DNA of 62,024 nt, from the NCBI RefSeq assembly GCF_002154505.1, contig NZ_MUBM01000105.1, positions 1 through 62,024 on the forward strand, given 5' to 3'. Below, piece after piece: positions 35,420 to 44,427 of the stretch (position 1 is its first letter; each line of letters starts with the position of its first letter). The position numbers and the translations under genes were made by a program. Under the pieces are notes generated by a model. It made no database searches. It worked only from the letters and a program-made list of their open reading frames with translations, and was not told the DNA's origin. The DNA comes from Streptomyces carpinensis. Its GTDB lineage: Bacteria; Actinomycetota; Actinomycetes; Streptomycetales; Streptomycetaceae.

Positions 35420-35599
35420 TTGCACTCCACCGACCGGGCGATCGACGAACTCCGGACCCGCCGGGGAGGGGAAGCCGTGAGCATGACCTGGCTCGCCGAC
35501 CGGCTGCTGCACTTCGTCGACCTGAACCCGGAGTTCGAGATCCCCGTCGACCGTCTCGCCAGCTGGCTGGCCCGGCTGGACGACCTCGACGACGCATGA
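35420..35599 (+). CDS. Small protein, unknown
   Basis: Predicted 59-residue protein; the C-terminal part MTWLADRLLHFVDLNPEFEIPVDRLASWLARLDDL is a good amphipathic helical stretch (quoted in part: WLADRLLHFVDLNPEF). The start is uncertain: the TTG at 35420 follows GAGAGAGGAAGCGAGGCAC, while a GTG at 35477 would give 40 residues. It lies between the cupin and the ArsR-like regulator on the same strand and may belong to their operon. Confidence 0.5.
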   Translation: MHSTDRAIDELRTRRGGEAVSMTWLADRLLHFVDLNPEFEIPVDRLASWLARLDDLDDA

Positions 35600-35672
35600 C
35601 GACCTCGACGGCGGAGCGTAGGTGGCAGGTTTTCCCTATTTTCCACGAGCCGCTGCGGGTAAAATTGGTGAA

Positions 35673-36380
35673 ATGAGTGAGCAGACGTTGCATGATCCGG
35701 CCGGCCCTTCCGCCGTGGGCGAGAGCCGGGCCCATGTGCTCGACGTACTGCGCGCCACGTCCGAAGCGGTGGGCGTACGGGAGGTCGCCGAGCAGACGGG
35801 CCTGCACCCCAACACCGCCCGGTTCCACCTCGACACGCTGGTCAAGGAAGGACTCGCCGAGCGCCGCACCGAGGGGCGCGGCCGGCCCGGCAGGCCCCGC
35901 ACCGTCTACCGCGCCGCCGCCCCCTCGCGGGTACCGGCCGGCCGCCGCAGCTACCAGCTGCTCGCCCAGATGCTCACCGGCCTGATCACCCAGGCACTGC
36001 CGCAGCCCGCGCAGGCCGCGGTCGACGCCGGTGAGGCATGGGGCCGCTACCTGGTCGACACGCCCTCACCCGCCCAGCGCATCGACGCGGAGGAGGCCGT
36101 CCGGCGGCTGACCCGAGTGCTCGCGGACGTCGGTTTCTCCCCCGGCCCCGTCGAGGACCGGCCGGACCGGGTCGTCCCGCTGCGCCACTGCCCGTTCCGG
36201 GAGGTCGCCGAGGAGCACCGGGAGGTGGTGTGCTCCCTGCACCTGGGCCTCATGCGCGGCGCACTGAAGGAAGTGCGCGCCCCCGTGGGCGTCGACCGGC
36301 TGGAGCCGTTCGTCGAGCCCTCGCTGTGCCTGGCCCACCTCACCTCCGTGGAACAGGACCGGCCGGAACGCATCGCCTGA
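35673..36380 (+). CDS. ArsR/SufR-like winged-helix regulator with a possible Fe-S site
   Basis: Regulator of 235 residues. The N-terminal winged helix has VGVREVAEQTGLHPNTARFHLDTLVKEG followed by a basic wing GRGRPGRPRTVYR. The C-terminal half has three cysteines, Cys173 in LRHCPFREVAEEH, Cys187 in VVCSLHLGLMRGAL and Cys219 in PSLCLAHL. SufR-type repressors use such cysteines to bind a [4Fe-4S] cluster that senses iron, oxygen or nitric oxide; that this protein does so is inference. The ATG follows TAAAAT by 9 bases, so the mRNA may be leaderless. It is the likely regulator of the ferredoxin/cupin/DUF2249 genes around it. Confidence 0.8.
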   Translation: MSEQTLHDPAGPSAVGESRAHVLDVLRATSEAVGVREVAEQTGLHPNTARFHLDTLVKEGLAERRTEGRGRPGRPRTVYRAAAPSRVPAGRRSYQLLAQMLTGLITQALPQPAQAAVDAGEAWGRYLVDTPSPAQRIDAEEAVRRLTRVLADVGFSPGPVEDRPDRVVPLRHCPFREVAEEHREVVCSLHLGLMRGALKEVRAPVGVDRLEPFVEPSLCLAHLTSVEQDRPERIA

Positions 36381-36523
36381 CGGCGCGAGCGGGCGTCGTA
36401 CGACTCGGCCTCCTTCAGACACCATGGAGCCGCAGTGAGCGATCCGGCGCACTCCGCGTGGCTGTCACGCGCGGTTACTATGCTCACTTCATGCCGGAGG
36501 TCCGAAGCAAGGGGTGTGGGAAC

Positions 36524-37438
36524 ATGCTGAGGGAGGTCGCCGCGACCCGCTACGTCACACCCCTCCGTTCCGGCGGCTCCGTCCCCGGAGTCGTCGAGGC
36601 CGACGACCTGGGCACGTACGTCGTGAAGTTCACCGGCTCCGCGCAGGGCCGCAAGGCGCTGGTCGCCGAGGTGATCGTGGGCGAGCTGGCGCGTGCTCTC
36701 GGGCTGCGCTTCCCCGAGCTGGTCCTCGTGCACTTCGACCCGGAGCTCGCCGCGCACGAACCGCACCAGGAGGTGCGCGACCTGCTCAACGCCAGCCCCG
36801 GCGTCAACCTCGGGATGGACTATCTGCCGGGCGCGCGCGACTTCACCCCTCAGGTGGCGAAGACCTTCCCGGTGGATCCGCTGGAGGCCGGCCGGATCGT
36901 ATGGCTGGACGCGCTGACGGTGAACGTGGACCGCACCGTGCACAGCTCGAACCTGATGGTCTGGCCCACCCTCGGTGTCGCACCCCCACGCCTGTGGCTG
37001 ATCGACCACGGCGCGGCCCTCGTCTTCCACCACCGCTGGGACACCTCGGTGCCCGAGAAGGCGTACGACTTCCGCCACCACGCCCTCGGTCACTACGCCC
37101 CGGACGTCCGCGCCGCCGACACCGAACTGGCGCCGAAGGTGACGCGGGAGCTGCTGGACGAGGTTCTGGCGGAGGTGCCCGACGCCTGGCTCACCGACGA
37201 ACCCGGGTTCGCGACCCCGGGCGAGGCCAGGGCGGCCTACGCCGACTATCTCGCCGCCCGGGTGGCCGCGTCCGAGGCCTGGCTGCCCACCGACTTCCCC
37301 AGCCGCGAGGAGCTGGCGGCCGAGGAGGCGCTGCGCGCGGCGAGGACGCAGGAGGGGCGGCCCAAGTGGCTCAAGCGGGTCCCGGACCTGCACGGCAAGC
37401 CGCCCGCCGAACAGGACTGGTCGATCCACCTGGGGTGA
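36524..37438 (+). CDS. HipA-like kinase domain protein (orphan)
   Basis: Protein of 304 residues resembling the HipA-like kinase family. LREVAATRYVTPLRSGGSVPG starts the fold, TYVVKFTGSAQGRKALVAEVIVGELARAL has the lysine of the ATP site (in parts), LDALTVNVDRTVHSSNLMVW corresponds to the catalytic loop (D-x-x-x-x-N) and LWLIDHGAALVFHHRW to the metal-binding aspartate. No HipB antitoxin is adjacent, so it is not a typical toxin-antitoxin pair. The start is uncertain: the ATG at 36491, 6 bases after TATGCT, would make a leaderless product 11 residues longer. I prefer 36524 because family members usually begin MLREV. Confidence 0.8.
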   Translation: MLREVAATRYVTPLRSGGSVPGVVEADDLGTYVVKFTGSAQGRKALVAEVIVGELARALGLRFPELVLVHFDPELAAHEPHQEVRDLLNASPGVNLGMDYLPGARDFTPQVAKTFPVDPLEAGRIVWLDALTVNVDRTVHSSNLMVWPTLGVAPPRLWLIDHGAALVFHHRWDTSVPEKAYDFRHHALGHYAPDVRAADTELAPKVTRELLDEVLAEVPDAWLTDEPGFATPGEARAAYADYLAARVAASEAWLPTDFPSREELAAEEALRAARTQEGRPKWLKRVPDLHGKPPAEQDWSIHLG

Positions 37439-37512
37439 CGCCTCCGGGCCGACGCCTCGGGCTTCGGGCCGGCCCTTCGCAACGGTGGCTCCGGTGTGAC
37501 CCCGGAGACGGC

Positions 37513-37544
37513 CGCGTGGCCCCGGACGTTCCCGGGGCCACGCG
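37513..37544. terminator. Bidirectional terminator
   Basis: CGCGTGGCCCCGG and CCGGGGCCACGCG form a perfect 13-bp stem with a 6-nt loop between the convergent HipA-like and malate synthase genes. Confidence 0.85.
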
Positions 37545-37558
37545 TATCAGGACGAGCG

Positions 37559-39184
37559 TCAGCCCTTGAGCTGCTCGTACGCCGGCAGCGTCAGGAAGTC
37601 GGCGTAGTCCTCGTCGAGGGAGACCTGGAGCAGCAGGTCGTGGGCCTGCTGCCAGTGGCCGGCGGCGAACGCCTCGTCGCCGATCTCCTCGCGGATGTTC
37701 GCCAGTTCCTCGGCGGCGACCTTGCGGGCCAACTCGGGCGTGGCCTTCTCGCCGTTCTCGAACTCGACGCCCGCGTTGATCCACTGCCAGATCTGCGAGC
37801 GGGAGATCTCGGCGGTGGCCGCGTCCTCCATGAGGTTGAAGATGGCGACCGCGCCGAGGCCGCGCAGCCAGGCCTCGATGTACCGGATGCCCACCTGGAC
37901 GGCGTTGACCAGGCCCGTGTACGTCGGCTTGGCGTCCAGGGAGTCGATCGCGATGAGGTCGGCGGCCTCCACGTGGACGTCCTCGCGCAGCCGGTCCTTC
38001 TGGTTCGGCTTGTCGCCGAGCACCTTGTCGAAGGACTCCATGGCGATCGGCACCAGGTCGGGGTGGGCGACCCAGGAGCCGTCGAAGCCGTCGTTCGCCT
38101 CGCGGTCCTTGTCGGCGCGGACCTTCTCGAAGGCCACCTTGTTGACCTCGGCGTCGCGGCGGGAGGGGATGAAGGCCGCCATGCCGCCGATCGCGTGCGC
38201 ACCGCGCTTGTGGCAGGTGCGCACGAGGAGCTCGGTGTACGCGCGCATGAACGGGGCCGTCATCGTGACCGCGTTGCGGTCCGGCAGGACGAACTTCTCC
38301 CCGCCGTCACGGAAGTTCTTGACGATGGAGAACAGGTAGTCCCAGCGACCGGCGTTCAACCCGGAGGCGTGGTCGCGCAGTTCGTAGAGGATCTCCTCCA
38401 TCTCGTACGCGGCCGTGATCGTCTCGATCAGGACGGTGGCGCGGATCGTGCCCTGCGGGATGCCGACGTAGTCCTGGGCGAAGACGAAGATCTCGTTCCA
38501 GAGGCGGGCCTCCAGGTGCGACTCCGTCTTCGGCAGGTAGAAGTACGGGCCCTTGCCGAGGTCGAGCAGGCGCTGGGCGTTGTGGAAGAAGTACAGGCCG
38601 AAGTCGACGAGGGCGCCGGGGACCTGCTTGCCGTCGGCGTCGACGAGGTGACGCTCGGCGAGGTGCCAGCCGCGCGGGCGCATGACGACGGTGGCGAGTT
38701 CCCCGGCCGGCCGCAGCGCGTAGGACTTACCGGACTTCGAGTCGGTGAAGTCGATGTCGCGGGTGTAGGCATCGATCAGGTTGAGCTGGCCGAGGACGAC
38801 GTTCTCCCAGGTGGGGGCGGAGGCGTCCTCGAAGTCGGCGAGCCAGACCCGCGCGCCGGAGTTGAGCGCGTTGATGGTCATCTTGCGGTCGGTGGGACCG
38901 GTGATCTCGACCCGGCGGTCGTTCAGGGCCGCCGGGGCCGGCGCGACCTTCCAGGAGTCGTCCGCGCGGATCGCGGCCGTCTCGGGCAGGAAGTCGAGGG
39001 TGGAGGTGCGGGCGATCTCGGCGCGGCGCTCGGCCCGGCGGGCCAGGAGTTCGTCACGGCGCGGGGTGAACCGCCGGTGCAGCTCCGCCACGAAGGCGAG
39101 CGCCGCGTCGGTGAGGACCTCCTCCTGCCGGGGCAGGGGCTCGGCGTCGACGATGGCCAGCGGGGACGGCGCTGGTGCGGACAT
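37559..39184 (-). CDS. aceB: Malate synthase A
   Basis: Malate synthase of the A form, 541 residues, joining glyoxylate and acetyl-CoA to malate and CoA. Signature regions: [36 protein letters not shown] with the active-site arginine, [41 protein letters not shown], and [15 protein letters not shown]. The catalytic aspartate lies in the C-terminal [19 protein letters not shown]. Isocitrate lyase is not in the window, so here it probably serves glyoxylate from allantoin rather than the glyoxylate shunt. Its upstream region carries a pair of 15-bp motif A sites and motif B, as at the other pathway genes. Confidence 0.96.
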   Translation of the reverse strand: MSAPAPSPLAIVDAEPLPRQEEVLTDAALAFVAELHRRFTPRRDELLARRAERRAEIARTSTLDFLPETAAIRADDSWKVAPAPAALNDRRVEITGPTDRKMTINALNSGARVWLADFEDASAPTWENVVLGQLNLIDAYTRDIDFTDSKSGKSYALRPAGELATVVMRPRGWHLAERHLVDADGKQVPGALVDFGLYFFHNAQRLLDLGKGPYFYLPKTESHLEARLWNEIFVFAQDYVGIPQGTIRATVLIETITAAYEMEEILYELRDHASGLNAGRWDYLFSIVKNFRDGGEKFVLPDRNAVTMTAPFMRAYTELLVRTCHKRGAHAIGGMAAFIPSRRDAEVNKVAFEKVRADKDREANDGFDGSWVAHPDLVPIAMESFDKVLGDKPNQKDRLREDVHVEAADLIAIDSLDAKPTYTGLVNAVQVGIRYIEAWLRGLGAVAIFNLMEDAATAEISRSQIWQWINAGVEFENGEKATPELARKVAAEELANIREEIGDEAFAAGHWQQAHDLLLQVSLDEDYADFLTLPAYEQLKG

Positions 39185-39267
39185 GAGCTGTCACTTCCTT
39201 CAGCGGTGGCACCACGTGCCTAGCGGCACGAACAGGACGAATCGCACCCGTTGTGCGGCCGGGTGCT

Positions 39268-39321
39268 TCTGAACAGTGGATACTAGTTTCCTCATCGTGG
39301 AACTTCAATGGTTTGTTGATG
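39268..39321 (-). promoter_or_regulatory. Motif A pair and motif B upstream of aceB
   Basis: TTCTGAACAGTGGAT (39268-39282) and TTCCTCATCGTGGAA (39289-39303) are two motif A copies 21 bp apart. TTCAATGGTTTGTTGAT (39305-39321) is a motif B copy directly beyond. They lie 84-137 bp before the aceB start. Confidence 0.65.
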
Positions 39322-39368
39322 TCGAGATTCTCTGGGTCGAGGCAAGGTGGCGCTCGGTGCCACCGCGC

Positions 39369-39968
39369 TCACTCGAGGTGGCCCAGGTCCGCTTCGGTGT
39401 CGATGTCGTACGGCTGCGCCACGTCCCCGCACTCGACGAGTGTGATCGCGTCCGCGTGCTCCTTCAGATAGGCGCGTGCCCCCTGGTCCCCGCCGGCACT
39501 CGCCGCGATGCCCGTCCAATGGGCCGCGCCGAGCAGAACGGGGTGGCCGCGCACACCGGCGTACGTCGCGGAGACCAGCGACGTCTCGTCCCGGTACGCG
39601 GCCAGGATCCGGGCCGCCGCCGCCGCGCCGATCCCCGGCTGGTCGACGAGCGAGACCAGCGCCGCCCGGGCGCCCGTACCGGCCAGCGAGTCCAGCCCGG
39701 CCCGCAGCGAGGACCCCATGCCCTGCTCCCAGCCCGGGTTGTCCACGAGCACGCAGCCGTCGAGCCGGGCCCGTCGCCGTACCTCGTCCGCCCGCGCGCC
39801 GAGGACCACGTGGACGCGTGCGCATCCGGCCGAGCGCAGAACCGCGACCGCGTGCTCCACCAGTGGCCGGCCGCGGTGCGCGAGCAGCGCCTTGGGCCGC
39901 CCGCCGAGCCGCCGCCCGCCGCCGGCGGCCAGCACCAGCCCGGCGACGTCGTCATCTGTGCGTGTCAT
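39369..39968 (-). CDS. MocA/MobA-like nucleotidyltransferase (molybdenum cofactor)
   Basis: Nucleotidyltransferase of 199 residues. The nucleotide-binding start AGLVLAAGGGRRLGGRPKALL, the ARVHVVLGARADEVRR strand, the metal motif LVSLVDQPGIGAAAAARIL and HPVLLGAAHW are the pattern of MocA, the CTP:molybdopterin cytidylyltransferase used by xanthine dehydrogenase-type enzymes. No xanthine dehydrogenase is in the window, but the purine context agrees with that job. A glycosyl or sugar nucleotidyltransferase is the alternative. The ATG at 39968 follows CAGGACCC. It ends near the aceB operators. Confidence 0.85.
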   Translation of the reverse strand: MTRTDDDVAGLVLAAGGGRRLGGRPKALLAHRGRPLVEHAVAVLRSAGCARVHVVLGARADEVRRRARLDGCVLVDNPGWEQGMGSSLRAGLDSLAGTGARAALVSLVDQPGIGAAAAARILAAYRDETSLVSATYAGVRGHPVLLGAAHWTGIAASAGGDQGARAYLKEHADAITLVECGDVAQPYDIDTEADLGHLE

Positions 39969-40113
39969 GGGTCCTGCATACCTGACGGCCCGTCGGCCGC
40001 GCTGCCGCACCGGGGGCTGAATTTCGCTCCGCGCGCTGGCGTACCCCGCCCCAGGTGGCGTTTACTGGCCCGGGTCCGGGGACTGCGCACAACGAGGTGC
40101 GAGGGGGAGGGCT

Positions 40114-40428
40114 GTGTTGCGGAGCTTGGGACAGAGGCCGCTGGCCGGCAGCGGAGAGGACCCGCGGGTGGCGGGACTGCGCGCCGCCGTGTCCCGTTTA
40201 CGCCGGGAACTCGCCGCCCACCCCGCCGAGTTCCCCGACCGTGGTATAGCCGAGGACGAACTCGCCGCGCTCGCCGCGATGGCCACCCACGGCATTCCCG
40301 AGACCCCGCGGCTGCGCCGCTCCCTGCTGCTGATCGCCGGATCCATCGGCTCGGTCAGCGCCCTGGCCGGCGGCCTGTCGGAGGTCCGCGCCGCGGTGGA
40401 GCTGTTCGGGGAGTCGCCGCGCGACTGA
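40114..40428 (+). CDS. Conserved small protein (DUF5955-like)
   Basis: Predicted 104-residue protein: an Arg/Ala-rich helix (LRAAVSRLRRELAAHPAEFPDRGIAEDELAALAAM, in parts) then a more hydrophobic C-terminal helix LLLIAGSIGSVSALAGGLSEVRAAVELF. It resembles a Streptomyces small-protein family that I tentatively recall as DUF5955. The GTG start follows GGGGGAGGGCT. It is divergent from the MocA-like gene and convergent with the IclR regulator. No function is known to me. Confidence 0.75.
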   Translation: MLRSLGQRPLAGSGEDPRVAGLRAAVSRLRRELAAHPAEFPDRGIAEDELAALAAMATHGIPETPRLRRSLLLIAGSIGSVSALAGGLSEVRAAVELFGESPRD

Positions 40429-40719
40429 CGGCCGCGTGACTGTCGGCCGGTTGCCGAACTGTTGTCGGCGCGCGGGCGCCGGGCGTTCCGTCCGGGTTCC
40501 AGATGCCAGGTGCCCTGCGCCGGAGCCGACGTGGGTGCCGTGCGGACCTCCTGCGCCCCCGACTTCGGCGCCCGCGGCGTCCCCGCCGAACATCCCCAGG
40601 CCGTCGTCGCCCTCCTCGCCATGAGCAGGCGCCCGGCGGTCAGTGGTCAGGGGTCACCGGCGTGAGCGTCGCCCGCACGACCCGGGATCGGGCCCGCCCC
40701 GGCCGGCCCGGCCCTGGGA

Positions 40720-41520
40720 TCAGGCCGTCGGGCCGGAGCTGGCCAGGGCCTGGGAGAGTTCCTTCGCCACCTGCTGGAGGACCGGGACGATCCGCTCCTT
40801 GGCGGCCTCCGTGACGCGGCCCGCGGGGCCGGAGATGGAGATCGCGGCGGCGGTGGGGGAGTCCGGGATGGTGACCGCGATGCAGCGGACCCCTATCTCC
40901 TGCTCGTTGTCGTCCATGGCGTAGCCGAGCCGGCGTACGTCCTCCAGAGCCTCCAGGAAGCCGTCCGGAGTGATGATCGTCTTCTCCGTGGCGGCGGGCA
41001 TGCCGGTACGGCTGAGCAGGGCGCGCACCTCGTCGGCCGGGGTGTGCGCGAGCAGCGCCTTGCCCACACCCGTGGAGTGCGGCAGCACGCGCCGGCCGAC
41101 CTCGGTGAACATGCGCATCGAGTGCTTGGACGGCACCTGCGCCACGTACACGATCTCGTCGCCGTCGAGCAGCGCCATGTTCGCCGTCTCGCCGGTCTCG
41201 TCGACCAGGCGGGCGAGGTAGGGGCGGGCCCAGGTGCCCAGCAGCCGGGAGGCGGACTCGCCCAGACGGATCAGCCGGGGGCCGAGCGCATACCGGCGGT
41301 TGGGCTGCTGGCGGACGTATCCGCAGGCCACGAGGGTGCGCATCAGGCGGTGGATGGTGGGCAGCGGCAGTCCGCTGCTCGCCGAGAGCTCGCTCAGACC
41401 GACCTCGCCGCCCGCGTCAGCCATCCGCTCGAGCAGATCGAAGGCGCGCTCGAGGGACTGGACCCCACCGCTGGCGGAGGACTTGGCGGAGTCGGTGGTG
41501 CTGGCGCTGGACGTCGGCAC
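40720..41520 (-). CDS. allR: IclR-family regulator, AllR-like
   Basis: Regulator of 266 residues. The N-terminal winged helix is QSLERAFDLLERMADAGGEVGLSELSASSGLPLPTIHRLMRTL (in parts). The C-terminal IclR effector domain has ANMALLDGDEIVYVAQVPS, VGRRVLPHSTGVGKALLAH, RRLGYAMDDNEQEIGVRCIAV and AAISISGPAGRV. Divergent to allantoinase, it is the natural counterpart of AllR, which in other bacteria represses allantoin genes and is released by glyoxylate or allantoate (recalled). The paired 15-bp motif A lies 81-116 bp before its own GTG start, suggesting autoregulation and control of allB. I propose that it reads the same motif before gcl, hyi, aceB and the catalase gene. Confidence 0.9.
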   Translation of the reverse strand: MPTSSASTTDSAKSSASGGVQSLERAFDLLERMADAGGEVGLSELSASSGLPLPTIHRLMRTLVACGYVRQQPNRRYALGPRLIRLGESASRLLGTWARPYLARLVDETGETANMALLDGDEIVYVAQVPSKHSMRMFTEVGRRVLPHSTGVGKALLAHTPADEVRALLSRTGMPAATEKTIITPDGFLEALEDVRRLGYAMDDNEQEIGVRCIAVTIPDSPTAAAISISGPAGRVTEAAKERIVPVLQQVAKELSQALASSGPTA

Positions 41521-41600
41521 GGCGCGTTCCTTTCGGGGCTGGCAGGAAGGGCAAAAGCCTACCCGGGGGACGGTTGACTCCCTGCCTGTACGGAACTACG

Positions 41601-41636
41601 TTCTGTCTATTGGAATTCTAATTCCGCTTTGTGGAA
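41601..41636. promoter_or_regulatory. Motif A pair between allR and allB
   Basis: TTCTGTCTATTGGAA (41601-41615) and TTCCGCTTTGTGGAA (41622-41636) are 21 bp apart centre to centre. The second is the closest match to the consensus of all window copies. They are nearer to allR than to allB. Confidence 0.7.
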
Positions 41637-41712
41637 ACGTCCAGAGCGTCTGCGGTGAGCTGCTGTCCAGAAGTGTGCCCCTTGACGGGGTGAGGGCGGG
41701 AGTGAAGACTCC

Positions 41713-41778
41713 TTCAACAGAACGTTGAAGTCCGTTACGTGGGCGTCCATCCGCGTACATCCAGTTTCCGGTACGGAA
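41713..41778 (+). promoter_or_regulatory. Motif B and short A-like dyad before allB
   Basis: TTCAACAGAACGTTGAA (41713-41729) is a perfect TTCAAC-N5-GTTGAA dyad. TTCCGGTACGGAA (41766-41778) is a perfect palindrome that resembles motif A with a 3-base instead of a 5-base centre. Both lie in the 285 bp between allR and allB, and 28-93 bp before the allB start. Confidence 0.6.
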
Positions 41779-41805
41779 GCTCAACAGTGGCAGAGAGGGG
41801 TCCGG

Positions 41806-43146
41806 GTGTCCGACGCTGAACTGGTGCTGCGCTCGACGCGCGTCATCACGCCCGAGGGGATGCGCGCCGCGGCGGTCTTGGTCGCCGGCGGCACGATCAG
41901 GGCCGTACTGCCCCATGGCGCGGAGGTACCCGCGGGCGCCCGCCTGGAGGACCTCGGCGACGACGTCCTGCTGCCCGGCCTGGTCGACACCCACGTGCAC
42001 GTGAACGACCCCGGCCGCACCGAGTGGGAGGGCTTCTGGACCGCCACGCGCGCGGCGGCCGCCGGCGGCATCACCACGCTGGTCGACATGCCGCTCAACT
42101 CCCTCCCGCCGACCACCACGGTCGACAACCTGCGTATCAAGCGGGAGGTGGCCCGGGACAAGGCCCACATCGACGTCGGCTTCTGGGGCGGCGCCCTCCC
42201 CGACAACGTCAAGGACCTGCGCCCGCTGCACGACGCCGGGGTCTTCGGCTTCAAGGCGTTCCTGTCGCCCTCGGGCGTGGACGAGTTCCCGCACCTGAGC
42301 CAGGACCGGCTCGCCACCTCGCTCGCGGAGATATCCGGCTTCGACGGCCTGCTGATCGTGCACGCCGAGGACCCGCACCACCTCGCCGCAGCCCCGCAGC
42401 ACGGCGGCCCCAAGTACACCGACTTCCTCGCCTCCCGCCCGCGCGACGCCGAGGACACCGCCATCGCCGGCCTGATCGCGCAGGCCAAGCGACTGAACGC
42501 GCGCGTGCACGTGCTGCACCTGTCCTCCAGCGACGCGCTGCCGCTGATCGCCGAGGCGAAGGCGGAGGGAGTGCGCATCACGGTCGAGACCTGCCCGCAC
42601 TACCTCACCCTGACCGCCGAGGAGGTCCCGGACGGGGCCAGCGAGTTCAAGTGCTGCCCGCCCATCCGTGAGGCCGCCAACCAGGACCTGCTCTGGCAGG
42701 CGCTGGCCGACGGCACCATCGACTGCGTGGTCACCGACCACTCGCCCTCCACCGCCGACCTCAAGACGGACGACTTCGCCACCGCCTGGGGCGGCATCGC
42801 CTCGCTGCAGCTGAGCCTGGCGGCCGTGTGGACGGAGGCGCGCCGGCGCGGTCACGGCCTGGAGGACGTGGTCCGCTGGATGTCGGCGCAGACCGCGCGG
42901 CTGGTCGGCCTCGACGCCCGCAAGGGCGCCATCGCGCCCGGCCACGACGCCGACTTCGCGGTCCTCGCACCCGAGGAGACGTTCACGGTGGATCCGGCGG
43001 CCCTCCAGCACCGCAACCGCGTCACGGCGTACGCGGGCAAGACCCTCAGCGGCGTCGTGAAGTCCACCTGGCTGCGCGGCGAACGCATCGTGGCGGACGG
43101 CGAGTTCACCGAGCCGAAGGGCCGGCTCCTCGACCGGACCGCCTGA
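41806..43146 (+). CDS. allB: Allantoinase
   Basis: Cyclic amidohydrolase of 446 residues that opens allantoin to allantoate. Metal ligands: [19 protein letters not shown] (H-x-H), the lysine to be carboxylated in [41 protein letters not shown], and [12 protein letters not shown] (final aspartate). [18 protein letters not shown] is typical of allantoinase. The GTG at 41806 follows GAGAGGGG; a longer in-frame start at 41725 would run through motif B's downstream region and lacks a ribosome site. It is followed 42 bp later by the allantoicase gene, in one operon. Confidence 0.95.
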   Translation: MSDAELVLRSTRVITPEGMRAAAVLVAGGTIRAVLPHGAEVPAGARLEDLGDDVLLPGLVDTHVHVNDPGRTEWEGFWTATRAAAAGGITTLVDMPLNSLPPTTTVDNLRIKREVARDKAHIDVGFWGGALPDNVKDLRPLHDAGVFGFKAFLSPSGVDEFPHLSQDRLATSLAEISGFDGLLIVHAEDPHHLAAAPQHGGPKYTDFLASRPRDAEDTAIAGLIAQAKRLNARVHVLHLSSSDALPLIAEAKAEGVRITVETCPHYLTLTAEEVPDGASEFKCCPPIREAANQDLLWQALADGTIDCVVTDHSPSTADLKTDDFATAWGGIASLQLSLAAVWTEARRRGHGLEDVVRWMSAQTARLVGLDARKGAIAPGHDADFAVLAPEETFTVDPAALQHRNRVTAYAGKTLSGVVKSTWLRGERIVADGEFTEPKGRLLDRTA

Positions 43147-43188
43147 CCCACCGCACCGGCCCACCACAGAAAGGAAGATCTGATCACC

Positions 43189-44304
43189 GTGACGGCGATT
43201 CCCAGCTTCACCGGCGACGCGAACCCCTACGGAGGCGGCGACCCCTACGCGGACTACCGCACCGCCGACCTCCCCTTCACCCAGCACGCCAACCTCGCCG
43301 ACCGGCAGCTCGGCGCCGGTGTCATCGCCGCCAACGACGAGTTCTTCGCCCAGCGCGAGAACCTGCTGGTGCCCGAGCGCGCCGAGTTCGACCCCGAGCA
43401 CTTCGGGCACAAGGGCAAGATCATGGACGGCTGGGAGACCCGACGGCGGCGCGGCGCCTCCGCCGAGCACCCCTGGCCCACCGAGGAGGACCACGACTGG
43501 GCGCTGATCCGGCTCGGCGCGCCCGGCGTCGTGCGCGGCATCGTGGTCGACACGGCCCACTTCCGCGGCAACTATCCGCAGGCGGTGTCCGTGGAGGGCA
43601 CCTCGGTGGCGGGCTCCCCGTCGCCGGAGGAACTGCTGGCCGACGACGTGAAGTGGACGACGCTGGTCGCGCGCACCCCGGTCGGCGGTCACGCGGCCAA
43701 CGGCTTCGCGGTCAACGCCGAGCAGCGCTTCACGCACCTGCGCGTCAAGCAGCACCCCGACGGCGGTATCGCGCGGCTGCGGGTCTACGGCGAGGTCGTC
43801 CCGGACCCGAAGTGGCTGGCGGCGCTCGGCACCTTCGACGTGGTCGCCCTGGAGAACGGCGGCCGGGTCGAGGACGCCTCCAACCTCTTCTACTCGCCGG
43901 CCACCAACACCATCCAGCCGGGCCGCTCCCGCAAGATGGACGACGGCTGGGAGACGCGGCGCCGCCGCGACCGGGGCAACGACTGGATCCGCTACCAGCT
44001 GGTCGCCCGGTCGGAGATCCGCGCCGTCGAGATCGACACCGCCTACCTCAAGGGCAACAGCGCGGGCTGGGCGTCGGTCTCCGTGAAGGACGGCGAGAGC
44101 GGGGAGTGGACCGAGGTGCTGCCGCGCACCCGCCTGCAGCCCGACACCGACCACCGCTTCGTGCTGCCCACGCCCGCCGTCGGCACGCACGCGCGCGTGG
44201 ACATCTTCCCGGACGGAGGTATCTCCCGTCTGCGCCTGTTCGGCTCCCTGACGGAGGAGGGTGCGGCCCACCTGGCGGCCCGCCACCAGGAACTGGGCGG
44301 CTGA
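43189..44304 (+). CDS. alc: Allantoicase
   Basis: Allantoate amidinohydrolase of 371 residues, giving ureidoglycolate and urea. The protein has two jelly-roll repeats, as the family does: GWETRRRRGASAEHPW...VRGIVVDTAHFRGNYPQAVSVEG in the first half and GWETRRRRDRGNDWIRYQL...VEIDTAYLKGNSAGWASVSV in the second, each with the paired GWETRRRR signature (43432 and 43948). The GTG start at 43189 has AAAGGAAG 11 bases upstream. Glyoxylate from ureidoglycolate feeds Gcl and malate synthase. A ureidoglycolate lyase is not seen in the window. Confidence 0.95.
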   Translation: MTAIPSFTGDANPYGGGDPYADYRTADLPFTQHANLADRQLGAGVIAANDEFFAQRENLLVPERAEFDPEHFGHKGKIMDGWETRRRRGASAEHPWPTEEDHDWALIRLGAPGVVRGIVVDTAHFRGNYPQAVSVEGTSVAGSPSPEELLADDVKWTTLVARTPVGGHAANGFAVNAEQRFTHLRVKQHPDGGIARLRVYGEVVPDPKWLAALGTFDVVALENGGRVEDASNLFYSPATNTIQPGRSRKMDDGWETRRRRDRGNDWIRYQLVARSEIRAVEIDTAYLKGNSAGWASVSVKDGESGEWTEVLPRTRLQPDTDHRFVLPTPAVGTHARVDIFPDGGISRLRLFGSLTEEGAAHLAARHQELGG

Positions 44305-44427
44305 CCCCGACCGATTCCAGAGAGCGGCCCACCGGGGCCATGACCCCACGGGATCGTGGCCCCGCCCGAACTCGCGGGGCGCGCCGGCCCGACAGCACCG
44401 GCGTGCCCCGCGATGCCCGCCGTCGCC

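Noticed and set aside
36524..37438. HipAB toxin-antitoxin system
   Set aside because: No HipB-type gene precedes or follows the kinase; the upstream gene is the ArsR-like regulator with its own promoter.
40462..40665. Possible small gene in the 290 bases between the DUF5955-like gene and allR
   Set aside because: The frame has a poor start, no ribosome site and no recognisable family; it may be a fragment, but I cannot support it. I see nothing else in the gap 40429-40719.
41596..44349. Long minus-strand frame of about 900 codons across allB and alc
   Set aside because: Antisense to clear allantoinase and allantoicase genes; composition is that of a third-position GC shadow.
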